Source of the DNA: Gloeopeniophorella convolvens
Taxonomy: Eukaryota > Basidiomycota > Agaricomycetes > Russulales
NCBI GenBank assembly: GCA_022496205.1
Contig: WTXD01000054.1
Coordinates: forward strand, 1 to 64,000
Length of the DNA: 64,000 nucleotides
Direction of reading: 5' to 3'
Shown: positions 33,567 through 46,802 of the stretch, piece after piece
How positions within the stretch are numbered: the stretch's first letter is position 1
How the letters are laid out: every line of letters starts with the position of its first letter
Notes under the pieces: model-generated
Databases searched by the model: none
What the model saw: only the letters and a program-made list of their open reading frames with translations
Told to the model about the DNA's origin: nothing
Made by a program: the position numbers and the translations under genes

Positions 33567-36500
33567 TCACCACCGCCGCTTCCCCGTACCGCTCAGCATC
33601 CGCCGCGCCGCCGCATACTCCTCGTCCTCGTCGCTCGAGTCATCCCACACGTCCCCGACCCGGCCCTTCCCCTCCCCGCCCCACGGCCGCCCCGCGCGCC
33701 CCCACGCCACATCCGCGTCCTCCTCGTCCAGCGCCGGCGGCGTCGCCGAGAACGTCGGCTGCAGCGCCATGCGCACCGACTTGCGCCGCCCGACCCCTGC
33801 GCTCACCGTCGACGCGCTCACGTCCGACTCGTCCTTCCCCGGCGGCGCGGGCGGCGGCGCGGGCAGGGGCGGCGACGCGGGCAGGTCGTCGAGCGTCTCG
33901 CGCACGGTGCGGTACGACGCGATCGACGCGCTGTCGCTCTCCTCGCCTGCGTCCGTGCCGTCCGCGGCGGTGCCGTTGGGCGCGGGTGGCGGCGGGACGA
34001 CGACGCGCGGCGGTGCGCGCGGCACGGTGAGCGGCTTGGGCGGAAGCATCGGCACTGGCGGCACCGGCGGCGGCGACGAGTTTCGCAGCGCGCTGCGCAG
34101 CGGCTTGCCCGCGCCCGCGCCGGCGGTCTTTTTCACAGGTGTGGTGGGCACGGACGCCGCGCGCGCCGGCGGCGGCAGCGACGCGGGCCGCCTACTACCG
34201 CCCGAGTCCCCGCCCGCAGCAGCAAACACGCTCGGCGGCGCGAGCACGCTCTCGAACGAGATGCCCTTCCCGCCCGCGCCGCGCAGATTGTACCGCCCGA
34301 CCGACGGCGGCGCGCGCACGCTCACGAGCCCGCTGCCCGCGCCGCCCGTGCCGTCCGCCACGCCGGCGTCGACGCGCTCCCACGCCGTGCGGTTGCTGCG
34401 CGCGACGCCCTCGACGATCGCCATGAGCGACATCTGCCCGGCGCTCCCGTTCGCGCTCCCGTTCGACTGAGGGGGTGACGACGCCCACGTGCCGGACTTG
34501 CTCTTGCTGTGCGCCGAGCCGTTCCGCGCGATGCCGCCCGCGGGCGCGCTCGCCGAGCTGCGCAGCGAGCTCTGCCTTGACACATCCGCGCCCGCGAGCG
34601 CGTCGACGCGGCGCGGCTTTGCGCGCGGCGGCGTCGACTCGACAAGCGGGAGCTGGAGCGACGCGGCGGATGCCGAGCGCGCGTGGCCGCCCGCGGCGCC
34701 GGTGTCGGAAGCGCTGGCGCGCTTCTTGATGGAGCCCTTGAGCGCGCCGCGCCCGGCAATGGCAGCGCTGTCGCTGATCCAGCCCTCCGACTCCCGCTCC
34801 CGCGTCCTCATGTTCTTCTTGCGCAGCTTCGGCGACGCGCTCGGCGCAGGCAAGGGCGGCGGGGGCGAGGGCAGAGGCGGCGGGACGGGACTATCGTGCG
34901 ACGCGCGCCGGCGGTTGAAGCGCCACCTGCTCCCCGCGCCACCGTCCTCGCTGTCGCTGTCCGCCGCGCTGCTGCCACCGCGCCGCGCTGCGCGCAGGTT
35001 CGTCTCCGTGCGCGTCTTCCACCTATCCGCGCCGCCGAGCTGCGATCCGCCGCCGCTGCCGCGGAAAAGCCCCGCGATGCTGCCGAAGAAGCCCGCGCTG
35101 GACTTGCGTTCGCGCACCGGCGACGGCGGGGGGAACTGCGGCGATGGTGCACGCAGCGTGGCTGTCGTGCTGGCGGCGGTCGTGTGTATCGGCGCAAGGG
35201 TGGAGGGCTGGCTGAATGACCCCGTGCCTGTGCCTGTGCCGCTGCTCGTCGTGTTGCTGCCGCTGTTGTCGCGCGGGCGGGGCGCGCGCAACGAGAACCG
35301 GCGCGCGGGCGAGCCTGCGCCCGCACTCGCGCTCTCATTCGCTAAGGCGAACCGCGCGTTCTCGACGACCTCGACGGGGCGCGCGTCTTCCTCGCTCGAA
35401 CTGTCGGGCTCGTCGCCGGGCTCGGGCTCCTCGGTGATGCGCCGTGTGAGCGTCGATGGGAGCGTGAACTCAGATATTGAGTGCGCGGGCGGGATCTGGA
35501 GGGTGAACGAGGATGACTGGGGGACGTGCGGACGAGGAGACGAGGAGCGGTGGGGCATGGGCGGCGGGCTGGTGACGCGCGGCGGGGTTCTAGAGCATGG
35601 CTATTAGTCTCGTCTGTTCGATTACGGCAGCGCGCTGATCCACGCACGATGCAATGGGCTGGTCGGTGGGTAGCGCGAGGGGCGAGATGGGGAGGTGAAT
35701 TTGGGAGGCAGACTGCGAGGGCCCTACGGAGGAAAGGTCAGAGCCTGGTGGGTCGCGGAAGGGCTTCTGGTGAGGCGAGGAAACTGTGAAGGCATACGGA
35801 AATCAGGGCACGGGCCGACGACGCGAAGCGACGAGACAAAAAGAGTAGAAGGGGATGAGCGCAATACAGCCGGGGCGCCGCGGATGTGCGCGTGCACGAT
35901 GCACGAGAGATTGGGCAGGACCATGACCACGACCACGACCACGCACAATGCGTCTGCCCACGAGCGCCGAGCAACGATCCCGATCTGGCACACGTTGTGT
36001 CGAGAGTAGCGAGATGAACGGAACGAAAGCGTGCGCGCCCACACCGAGTCCGCGGCTGACAAGGGTTGAGAAGAAAAGGGACGAGAAGAGGAACTGACCA
36101 TCTGCGCCGTTCGCAAGGGGCTGGTCGATTGCCTCGAGCGCACGGAGACCCTCCTTGCCCATCTCGCCCCAGCTCCAGCCGCATTCGACCATGGCCTTGC
36201 AGCGGGCGTCGAGGCCGCGGCGGACGGCGGTGAGACGAAGTTCATCGAGCTCCTTTTCCTTTGCAGCGAGGTGGCCCTCGCACGCCTGGAGCTCGGCCTG
36301 CGCGGCGCCGAGCTTGGACGAGAATGCACCGGGGACAGAGATCGAATTGAGGGAGGTCTGGGAGAGGTCGCCGCTGAGGGTCCCAATGAAGGAGTCGCGG
36401 GTAGGCTTCTGATTCTTGGAGAGCTTGATGAGTCGCGTAACGCTGGAAGGCGCCGGTGAGGTTAACGGAAGTGCGGGGTATTGACAGGGAATAATGGGAC

Positions 36501-36812
36501 GCACAGTATCTCGCGGTCCCGCATTACGTTGGCGACGTCTTCTTCGAGGTCCTTGAGTGTGCGCAGCTCCTCCTGCCAGGCTTCAACGCTGGCGGCATAG
36601 CGGCGAAGGGCATCGTCCGCGCCGGCCAAGCTGCCTGCGACAGCGATGACGGCGCGGGAGACGGGTGCCGGGGATGCGGAGGCATAGGCAGCAAATGCAC
36701 CGAGAGACTGCTGTGAGTAGGAGTCGAGGAGAACGAGGAGGTGCTTGTGGTAGTCCTTCTCTGAGGATAGGAGGCTATTGAGGAGGCGGGAGTCGCTCGG
36801 ACGATGGACCAT
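33567..36812 (-). CDS. AH/BAR-domain protein, Ivy1-like, with long disordered tail
   Basis: Four exons (36505-36812, 36099-36442, 35648-35783, 33567-35589) give 936 residues in phase. Residues ~1-215 form a helical BAR-type domain: SLLSSEKDYHKHLLVLLDSY, GSLAGADDALRRYAASVEAWQ, LEEDVANVMRDREILVTRLIK, LGAAQAELQACEGHLAAKE. This resembles fungal Ivy1-like membrane-binding proteins that act at the vacuole; the name is from memory of the fold. The rest is low-complexity (Ser, Pro, Ala, Arg) with basic patches. Intron 2 (315 nt) is long for this genome and the least certain. A C-terminal fragment of the same gene occurs at 30033-30850. Confidence 0.65.
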
Positions 36813-37824
36813 GGCTCGTCGCGGCGACGCAGAGGGAGACAGAGACGGCGGAGGGCACTCGAGACGGTTAGTTAGTTAGTCGTTGAAGAGGAGGTCACAG
36901 CGGACATGGCGGCGGATGACGCAGCGCGGTTGCATTCGAAATACGCGACGGGACCAGTCTTGCTTTTTCCCCTCTGCTCCGGCCCCTCCGCCCGCAGCCG
37001 CCGTCGCGAGCACCGCTGACTCCCTCTGCCTCCGGTCTCCGGCCACCGCACCGCGTCTCCCGCGCACAGCACCGGCGCTCTCCGACGCTTCTCCCGCCCC
37101 TTTCGGCCTGCTCCGGACCCGCCACACAATCTCCGGGGCCCTTCTGGTGCGCTCCGCTCCACACTTCGCCTGCGACGCGTCGATCTCGGCCCACGCCACC
37201 ACGATGATATCACTCAGTACAAAGGAGCAAGTAAACATTCCTGCGTAAGACTTACAACAATGCACACGACACCACCGCGAACAAGGCAACACCACTCATA
37301 CTTGTATAGCCCACCGCCGTTACCACCCGCAGTCGGGAGCAGCGCGCTCGACGTGCCCTGCGAGTTCGTCGGCCACGTCCCTGCCCGTCGACGCCACGGC
37401 CGCCGACGCGCTGCCAGTCGACTTACACGCCCGAAACGCTTGGCATGGTGAGCGCGATCCCACCCCGCGCGCACGAGCGCTCCAGGTCTGTCCGCACGTC
37501 AGCGCGCTCCACGCAGGGCTCGGTCGACGCCGGGCTCAGTTGCTCGTGCGTCTGATGGCGTGGGGCGACTTTGGCCCTGTACGACTCACGGATGCTTGCA
37601 CGTGCCACTGGCGTCTGGCAATCGGTAACGTAGTCCTCCCATCAAAGGAAAACATCGATGTGCTAAAGACAGAGCAACCTTCAAAAAAGCCACAATGCGG
37701 ATATCACAAAGTCCAGCGCAGCAGCACGTCTGTCTAGGCACAACCTCCGATTGACACCCCCATCGTCGTGGTGCAAGCAAAGTACAGGGTACAAACAAAA
37801 ACAGTTCCGCTAGTGCCCGCGAGC
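36813..37824. other. Intergenic, no gene recognised
   Basis: Promoter side of the BAR gene, then the 3' side of P1. Overlapping minus-strand frames (36872-37295) are GC-driven and lack motifs. Confidence 0.5.
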
Positions 37825-38584
37825 CTACGCAAACACCAACGCCCCCACCACGAACGCAACGACCACCGCACCCGCATGCCCCACGCGCCCTACGCGTAGC
37901 CCCGCGCCATCGCCCTCAGCTCCCAGCGGAGCCGGCTTGCTGCCTGAGCGCGTCGGTACCGGCCCCGCGGCTGTGCTGCCGCCCGGCGTAGCAGCCTGCA
38001 CGCCCGACGCAGGCACAGTGGCGAGCCCCCGGCCGCCCGCAGGCAGCGCCGTGGGCAGCGGCGCGTCCGGCACGTATGATACTCTCGCCGGCGCGGCCGT
38101 CGCGCCCGGCACGGCGTGCGCGGTCACGCTCGGCATGAGGAGCGGGACACCGATCCGTTCGCAGGAGAGCGCGAAGTCTGCAGCGGAGCATCGGTGGTGA
38201 GTCCGGAGAATGGGCCCGGGAAGGGCGCACCGTTCAGCGTGGCCTGGCCGGACTGCGCGGCGGCGAATGAGGCTTGGCTTGACGGCGCCACGTCCGCGAT
38301 GCACTGCACGCAGCTGTCGAGCGCGTTCATGCTCACCTGCGTGCAACTCTGCTCCCGCACGCGGCGGCGCTGTCAGCCGAGTCGCCACTAGCCACCAGCA
38401 GCACCCCCGCGCGTACCTGGGGCACGGAGAGCACACCGCACCTGGGCGCGCACTGCGCGGGCACCGCCGGGGCGCCATTGTTAGCAGCGGGGGCTTGGCG
38501 CGGCGCGAGGTGTGCGGCGCGCGCGGGGGCGGTGAGCGGGGCGGCCAGCGCAGCGAGGACGAGTAAGAGGGTCCGGGGCTGCAT
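37825..38584 (-). CDS. Secreted cysteine-rich GPI-type protein, array member P1
   Basis: Three exons (38417-38584, 38231-38348, 37825-38177), 212 residues. Signal peptide MQPRTLLLVLAALAAPLTAPARA; then CAPRC; exon 2 SCTQVSMNALDSCVQC; exon 3 DFALSCERIG. An Ala/Pro/Gly-rich spacer leads to a hydrophobic C-terminus (AGAVVVAFVVGALVFA), typical of a GPI-attachment signal. It lacks two of the eight family cysteines (the C3/C4 pair), unless the alternative acceptor 21 nt upstream is used, and that adds only basic residues. Introns sit at the two family-conserved positions. The gene and its upstream region are duplicated as P2. Predicted to be displayed at the cell surface; molecular role unknown. Confidence 0.75.
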
Positions 38585-39370
38585 GGTTTGTTGCGTGGCT
38601 CGCCTGCGAGCTGGCGTCCGAGGGATGTAAGAGGAATGGCAGGGGAGAGACCTAGAACCGAGGAGTTAAAGGCGAATCGGTGTGGGAACGTGGCCGACGC
38701 TGGAGGGATGCAGTATGGTCGTCGATTGATCCTGTCCCACCGGCGCTTACTGTCAGTGGTGCAGTGCTTGCGGTGCCTTCGGGGCACCTGAAACTGAGAA
38801 TAGGATATCCCATTCGCTTTTGCACCTATTACCGCAGGTATCAAATGTATGCTATGAGATGTATCTCGACATTCTGGGACAGTGGGCTGAGCGAGCCGTT
38901 GTGACGACGAAGCAATGCCAGACCTCAGATCTCAGAGCGCAACGGCGTTCGCGTTTTTCTCCGAGTTCTGCCACGGTAGTACCCCCAAACTCAAGCCTTA
39001 TCTCTTGAACGCCACTGACGGTAGTCCTGGCATATACATACAGTACCGTAAGCGCATGATCTGTTCGTGAGCGCCGTAGAAGCAGAAACTTGGCTGCGTT
39101 CGTTCGTTGCCAGTGCAAGGAGATCAATCGCAGTGTATTTCTGACGCAGAAGCATTGATCAGGTCCCCGGCTAGCTTCCATGCTGCACGAGATTGGCGTT
39201 TACATCTCCGCCGAGCATATATCGCAAGGTCCAACCTGAAAGTTAATGTGACGTGGGCGCAGCAGTACAACCACCAATGATGGTTTCGTCGGGGCACAGC
39301 CTCCGAACAACAAGCCATGCCAGCCTATCATCGCTCGTACAATAAGTACCATACACTCCAAGAAACGAAC
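38585..39370 (-). repeat. P1 upstream region, duplicated upstream of P2
   Basis: Shares long blocks with 40169-40860: GACGCTGGAGGGATGCAGTA, AATAGGATATCCCA, GCAATGCCAGAC, GCAGAAGCATTGATCA and others in the same order. The gene and its 5' region were therefore copied as one unit of about 1.5 kb. No other coding content. Confidence 0.8.
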
Positions 39371-39406
39371 GAAGAAACAGCCCCGGCGTTCAAATTGGAA
39401 CCTACG

Positions 39407-40168
39407 CTAAAGCCAACACTCCCGCCACAAGCGCAACGACCACCGCACCCGCGTACCCCGCGCGCTCCGCGCTAGCCCCGCGTCATCGCTTTCAGCTACC
39501 AGCACGCCATCGCCTTCAGCTCCCAGCGGAACCGGCTCGCTGCCCGGGCCCGTCGGTTCCGGCTGCCTCGCGCCCGTGCTGCCGCCCGGCGTAGCAGCTT
39601 GCACGCCCGACTCAGGCGTCACGGCGGGCCCCCGGCCGCCCGCAGGCAGCGCCGTCGGCAGCTGCGCCTCCGGCACGTACGACACTCGCGCCGGCGCGGC
39701 CGTCGCGCCGTGCACGGCGTGTGCGGTCACGCTCGGCACGGGGAGCAGGACACCGACGTATTCGCAGGAGAGCGCGAGGTCTGCAGTGGAGCGTTAGTGG
39801 TGAGTCCGGGGAATGGGCGGACGGGCGCACTGGTCAGCCTGGCTTGGCCGTTCCGCGCGGCGGCGAATGAAGCTTGGCGAGACGGCGCTACGTCTGCAAT
39901 GCACTGCACGCAGATGTCGAGCTCCCTCATGCTCTCCCGCGTGCAGAACTGCTCCTGCGGCGGCGGCGCTGTCAGCCGAGTTGCCACTAGCCACCACCAG
40001 CACCCCCGCGCGCACCTGGGGCCTGAGGAGCATGCCGCATTTGAGCCTGCACTGCAAGGGCACCACCGGGGTGCCAGCGAGTGCGGCGGGGGGTTGGTGC
40101 GTCGCGAAGCGCGCGGTGAGCGGGGCGGCCAGCGCAGCGAGGGCGAGTAGGAGGGTCCGGGGATGCAT
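39407..40168 (-). CDS. Array member P2, hydrophobic tail out of frame
   Basis: Exons 40016-40168, 39831-39954 and 39407-39780. Signal peptide MHPRTLLLALAALAAPLTA; CRLKC; FCTRESMRELDICVQC; LALSCEYVG. Closely related to P1 throughout, including SVTAHAVHGATAAPARVSYVPEA. After the GAEGDG stretch the open frame reads RVRWSLRLWRECWL and stops at 39407. The next frame over encodes the family's hydrophobic tail (AGAVVVALVAGVLALA). So this copy either lacks a GPI signal and would be secreted free, or the window has an indel error. Six of the eight cysteines are present. Confidence 0.65.
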
Positions 40169-42099
40169 GGTTCGCTGCGTGGCTCGCCTGCGAGCTAGGG
40201 TCTGAGGGGTGCAAGAGGAGTAGCGAGGAGAGGGGGAGGAGAGGAGCTTAAGGCGAGTCGGCGTGAGAACGTGCCCGACGCTGGAGGGATGCAGTATGGT
40301 CCATTGATCCTGCCCTACCGGCACTCGCTATCAGTGGCGCAGCGCTCGCGCGGTGCATTTGAGGCACCCGAAACCGCGAATAGGATATCCCAGCGAGTCG
40401 TTATGGCGAAGAAGCAATGCCAGACTACAGTGTCCCTGTTTATCTCCGGGTTCTAAGGCTACCACGGTGGTACTCTTCAGTAATGCTTGAACGTACGCCA
40501 CTGACGGTAGTACGGTTGGCACTTACTGTACTGGATGTACACGATCTGTTCGTGCGCGGCGTAGCAGAAACTTACAAGGCTGCAGCGTTCGTTCCGAGTC
40601 GTTGCCAGTGCCAAGCGCGGTACCGATCAATTGTACTGCGCTTCTACCGCAGAAGCATTGATCATGGACTTCCCAGCTGGCTTCCATGCTGCAGGCACGA
40701 GATTGGCAGTTGTCTGTTATCGCTGTGTCAGTGTACGTCGCAAAGTCAGACTTCGAACACGACGTGGGCGCACCAGCACAATCACTGATGCAGATCCGCC
40801 GGGGCTCGACGTCGAAGCACAGCCTCCGAACAACAACTCAGCCTAGTACAGAGTCCCCTCAAGCCGTGAGAATGTTCCGTCGCCCTCGCGAGCTCACTCT
40901 TTCTTTTCCTCTCACATCACCAGTATCAGAACAATAACAAGATTCGAGCACAGGCGACCGCACAAGCTGCACAGACTATGCCTACTGTTGCGGGCGCCTA
41001 GACTCAACCTAAACTCCTCGTTCTCATGCCGGGCCGCTGCCGCCGCTCCGGACCACTTCGGCCACTCCCCAAGCTCGCCCGGGCCCCAAGCCTTGCCCCA
41101 AGCTCAACCAGGTGCATCGAACGACGACAAGCAAACTAACAAACACAAGTCAGCACGTCCACTGCATGTGGCCCATCGAACGCGGCATGGCGCATAGCCA
41201 GAGTTTTGGCCCGTCAGGTGAGGCAACTTATGATCTTGGGTGTCTTGACTTGCATACCGTTAGACTCGCTCTTCCCATGCTCTTCCCGCTCGGCGTCCTG
41301 TATGCAACTTTTCGGCTTGTGACTTACTGGAATGACATCCGGGTTCAAAGAAATGCAATGAAGCTTCATCGTGCATCCCAAATTACATATCCTCTCCATG
41401 CATCTAAATAATTTTCAGCGCATTCAAGGTGCAAATCCCCGATCTCCTCCCGCATACAGTGCAGTGCACTTCGCGGACGTCGATTTCACGGCCCGTGGCG
41501 TCACATTACCTCCTCGCTCCTGCTACGACGTTCTCACCGTTGGAGCACCACGTCTTTCCAGGCCCTCGTCGGTCTGGTGACAGCTCCTATCTTCAAATGC
41601 AAGGCCTCTACTATGTGACTCTGTCGCCACGAACATCGACAACCGCCACGCTGTCGTCACCATGAATTTCATGCAGCGATGGAGAAATGACGGGGGCACG
41701 TCAACGCGTACCTCGCTACGACGCAGTTATGTTGCTCTAGCGAGCGCAGCTTCAAGGACCGGACCGGCCGAGGGCGGCGAACGACAGAAAGAAGGAATGA
41801 AATGCGAAACTTTCCGGTCTATGTTTAATACTGTACTGTACATCTTTATCATCGAGGCGGGCCAAAAATACTCACACAATACTCACCGGACCGCGCGCGG
41901 TTGGGCTGTATGTACGATGGCCAAAAACTGCAATTTACAGCTTGTGCTGAGTACCAGGTACACACATGAAAACATTGGATAATTACGCAACGAAGTTACT
42001 TCTAAAACATTTGCACGGTACTGTAACATCGCTCGTACAACAAGCACCGTGCCCTCTAAGAAACGAAAGAAGAAGCAGCCCTGGCGTCCAAGATGGGAC

Positions 42100-42104
<5 letters not shown>
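40169..42104. other. P2 upstream region (copy of 38585-39370), then no gene
   Basis: 40169-40860 is the P2 copy of the P1 upstream unit. 40860-42060 holds no supported gene; open frames on + (41112-41411, 41662-41982) have no motif. 42058 onward repeats the GAAACGAAAGAAGAAGCAGC block also found after P2 and P4. Confidence 0.6.
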
Positions 42105-43027
<923 letters not shown>

Positions 43028-43501
43028 AGCTTGCTACCCAGCTCGCTCGCGAGCTGGTGTCCGAGCAGCGAAAGAGAAAGGAGAAGAGAGAAGTAAGTCG
43101 GCGTGGAAACGTCGGTCATTGGAGGTATTTGCGAGGGATGCGATATGGTCCTTTCTCAGGGCCCGTTCGGCATAGGCTCGGAGTCGATATACTTATGATC
43201 TGTTCGTGCGCTGCGATTGAAGGATGCGTTCGTCCGTTGCCAGTGTTAGGCTGCAATGTTGATGTTCAATTATGCAGAGTGCTTCTGCGGCGGCAACGTT
43301 GATCATGGTTGCTCGGCTTCTTCCGTGTGGCACGAGGTCGACAGGTATATATCGTAAGGTCCAAGGTACGCGAATACAGCAGCACAATCGTCTAGACACA
43401 GCGGTGGAGCCCCATCATCGCTCGTACGGTAGTACGTACCCCCAAGAAACAAACGAAGAAAAACCCAAGAAGAAAAGCCAGCGTCCAACCGCCGGGACAG
43501 G

Positions 43502-44369
43502 CTACACCAACGCCAACGCCCCCGCCACGAGCGCAACAACTACTACACTCGCGTACCCCGCGTACCCCGCGCCCCGCCCGGCGCCACTGCCTGCCGCGCC
43601 CGGCAACCCTCCGCCGCCTGTTCCTGAGCCCGAACCCGCGCCTGCGGTCGGGTTCAGATTGCCGCTGCTCGCGAGTCCGTCGGGACTACCCCTGCGCCCG
43701 TCGCGCCGCCGCCGCCGCACCCGCGCTGCTGCTCGGCGCAGCCACCGGGCTCGACACAGACGGCGTGCTCGACGCAGACGTGCGCCCGACCCAGGCCAGG
43801 CCGGACGCAGGCGCCGTGCTGGACAATGGGCCAATGCTCACTGGCAGCCCTGTCGGTGGCGGGCTCGGCGTGGCGCCCGGCGCTGACGACGATGGGTTTC
43901 GGCGCGCTCGTCACGCCGGGCGCGCCCAAGGTCACTGTCGGCACGGAGAGCGTGACCCCGCCCTGCGCGCAGGATTCCTCGAAGGCTGCGCACATCGGTG
44001 GCGAGAAGGGAGGGTGTGAAGGATGTACGCACCGTCGAGCACGGACTGGCCCTCCGATACAACGGCGGCTGCCGGCGCGAGCGCGACGATGCATTGCACG
44101 CAGCCGTCGAGCGCGTTCATGTTTGCCTGGGTGCAGCACTGCACGGTCACGCAGCTCTGGCACGCCGCGTCGCCGATCAGCAACGCCCCAATAGACAGAT
44201 CATTGCAGCACGCATACGTACATCGATCGTTTCGAGCACGCCGCACACGGACGTGCATTGTGGTGGGACAGTGGGCGTGGAAGACTGGCGCTTTGCGGGG
44301 AGCGCCGCGCGCGCGCTCAGGCACGGGGTGGCCAGCACAGCGAGGGAAGAGTGAGGACAGGAGCTTCAT
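43502..44369 (-). pseudogene. Array member P4, frame-broken
   Basis: ATG at 44369 (MKLLSS), but the hydrophobic signal-peptide core SLAVLATPCLSARAALP, and CTSVC after it, lie in a different frame. Exon 2 is good: SCVTVQCCTQANMNALDGCVQC, here with C4 and C5 adjacent. Exon 3: AAFEESCAQGGVTLSVPTV. The C-terminal tail (GYASVVVVALVAGALALV, stop at 43502) is again in another frame from the exon 3 start. Two frame breaks in different exons make a pseudogene likely. Confidence 0.75.
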
Positions 44370-45289
44370 GCTGTTGGCGTACAGGCAAAGGAGGAAGAGA
44401 GGGAGAGGGAAGAGAGAAGTTCAAGGCGGCGTGGAAACGTCGGCCGCTGTTGGGAACAACTTATTTGCGGGGGCCGCTCGGGAATGACATTTCTCATGGC
44501 CCTGGACTCGCCGCAGTTTGTCAGGCCGAGTTGGTACAGCTCAATGAGCTATCTGGCTGGGCATGGGATATCTGTCCGTGTGCTGCAAATTGGTGCGGCG
44601 TGTGCTTCCGGAACGACGTGTAGACAGATAGACGCCTGCATACGTCGAGCGAGGGTGATGCCTATGTCAGACCCTTTCCCAGTGGTGATCCGCATGCGAA
44701 GCATAATACTCCAATGCTGGAGGCAATGGTTTCAAGTGGCGAGAATGCGAGCTGATGTAGAGTGCGTACAGGTTGGAAGCGGGACTGCAGTGTTTCGTAT
44801 AAGTAGAGAGGCCCGGGTCGTCACGGGCCGGGACGGCACCACCTCGGACTTCCGATATAAATTGGGTGACGAATATTACTGTAATAATTACATCAGCTCG
44901 CACCGCGTGGGTCCGAACCAGCTCATCACACTTCTGTCGCCACATTTGGGAGATCTCGTCTTTGTGAGCACGATGGTTGGCAGGAGTCCTTGATCATCTT
45001 GTCAGTTGCAGTTGGGGAAACATCTACTACATACAGGCTTATCGGTGAGTCTACGAACGAAGCGATGCATGTATTCCCGTATCTGAATGTGTTAGGCCGG
45101 CGCCATCATCTCCTGCTGGCACCAGGTCTTAGTAGGAGTACTCAAGCCACGAAGACGTGATGTTGTCAGACCATTCAATCCACCTTTTGCGAGTTTATTG
45201 TCACACCACCGTAAACCTGGCTGCATAATCTACCAGCAACTGAACAACCTAATAGACCCGTCCACAGCCAAACCAAACTGGGAGTCTTC
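44370..45289. other. No gene recognised
   Basis: P4 upstream and P5 downstream. A + strand frame (44484-44993) has no motif. Confidence 0.5.
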
Positions 45290-46003
45290 TCAAACCAGCG
45301 CTCTCAACACCAGTGCAACGAGGATGGCACCACCGACGCCTGCGCCGCTCCCACCAACTCTCATTGCGCCGCCTGTTGACCCAGGTGGTTTACCGCCGCC
45401 GCCGCCGGCCGTCGGTTTCGCCGGTGCAGCACCACTGCCATCAGCTGGGGTTCCCGCGCCGGGAATCGTCGCACTGCCATCGCCGCTCGGCGTAGGCAAG
45501 TCCGCCGTCGATGGGGTCGACGGCGCGCCCGGGCCCGCCGTGACGGTCGGAACCGTGAGCGACACGCCGGCGGCCGAGCAGCTCTCCGCGAGATCTGCCA
45601 AGCGCCGTCAGCACCACATCACACATATCGCGCGCCGCAGGAGTCGGGTCTCAGGGCGCTCTAGTATCACGCACCGCTCAGCGTCTCCTGCGCTCCCTGC
45701 GCGGCTGCAGTCGACGGCACGAGCGAGACGCCGCACTGCACGCACGCGTAGACTTCGTTCATGGTGTTTTGCGAGCATCCGCACGCCACGGTTGTACAGT
45801 CCTGTGGCGCGTCTGGTCAGTTCCCGAATCACGATGATACACGCCCGGCGTGTGCGCACCTGGAGCGTGTCGAGGACGGCGCACGCCGACTGGCACTGCG
45901 GCGCGACCTCCGGGCTCGGGTCCTGGCGCCTTCCTGGCTCCGCCAGCGCGGCAGCGAGCGCGGCGAAGGCGAGGCTACTCATGATCAGGTGTAGTGTTTT
46001 CAT
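45290..46003 (-). CDS. Secreted cysteine-rich GPI-type protein, array member P5
   Basis: Exons 45860-46003, 45675-45801 and 45290-45594 give 191 residues with no disruption. Signal peptide MKTLHLIMSSLAFAALAAALA followed by EPGRRQ. All eight cysteines: CQSAC, then DCTTVACGC, then ACVQC, then ESC, spacing C-x3-C-x8-C-x4-C-x-C-x10-C-x2-C-x24-C. Then a Pro/Gly/Ser/Thr spacer (PADGSGAAPAKPTAGGGG) and the hydrophobic end VGGAILVALVLRALV. The order resembles CFEM domains, but the haem-binding Asp is missing and the last two spacings differ. Best-preserved member together with P7. Likely a cell-wall or membrane-anchored surface protein. Confidence 0.82.
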
Positions 46004-46802
46004 GGTGTGTGTGAGTGCTACCAGTCTGCAGGCAGCCCCCGTATTTATGGTGCGCGTGAAGAGTTCTTCGCATGGCTCTGAGCCATGCCAAGACTGACTC
46101 TCAGGCTAGCATGTCGCGCGGAGGGTACGTTGGTACGTTGGGCTTTTGAGTGTGATTGCGATGGCTGCTAACGCGACCTGGGCAGATAAGCGCTTGCATG
46201 GGCGGCTGTTAGCTGCTATGCCATGCATTCGTCCTCTTGCGCGGTCCGGCGCGGTGTTCGTTGGGAGCTCTCTGGCAGACAGTGCGCGATGCCCATGCGG
46301 TGATTCCCCCGGCCATCCAACAGTGGGAAGCGAGCGTCGTTGCTGGCTCGGTTCTGGCGATCGGGCGGGCTACTTTCACGGCACTGAATACATAGATGGC
46401 TGGGTTGGTCTCTTGGACTGGCTGTGTTCGAGTGCTGGCTCGTTTCTGTTCTCAGCTCGCTTAGACTTAGTTGTTGGTTCCTGGGCGTCCTGGGAAACTT
46501 TATCCTCGGCGATCGGCACAGCATGGATCGGCCTCCTGGAGCTTGCGGATCGCCCTTCTTCATGCATGTTTAAGCTAAGACTGGTCGGCTCGTGCGACCA
46601 CTTTTCTCAATGTTCATTCGCTAAACGGGTATACAGTAAGCATACATGGCTTGCCACACCCGACACCTACAGCTGGACATCTGGTACGACTGCCATCGCC
46701 TACACAGGCCGCCACTTTACGACTACAAAGGACAGTACTAATTAAAGGAAAGACTCCGTTCAGACCTCGCGAACGCGCCGAGCCAACACAACCGCCCACA
46801 GA
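46004..46802. other. No gene recognised
   Basis: P5 upstream and P6 downstream flanks; no motif in the open frames (46146-46745 on +, 46216-46563 on -). Confidence 0.5.

Noticed and set aside
34489..35607. 372-residue plus-strand open frame
   Set aside because: Antisense shadow of the GC-rich, low-complexity tail of the BAR gene; no motif and no splice-linked partner.
35590..35647. Separate genes for the BAR domain and the low-complexity tail
   Set aside because: An intron (donor GTGCGT, branch CTAAT, acceptor CTCTAG) joins them in phase, so one gene is simpler.
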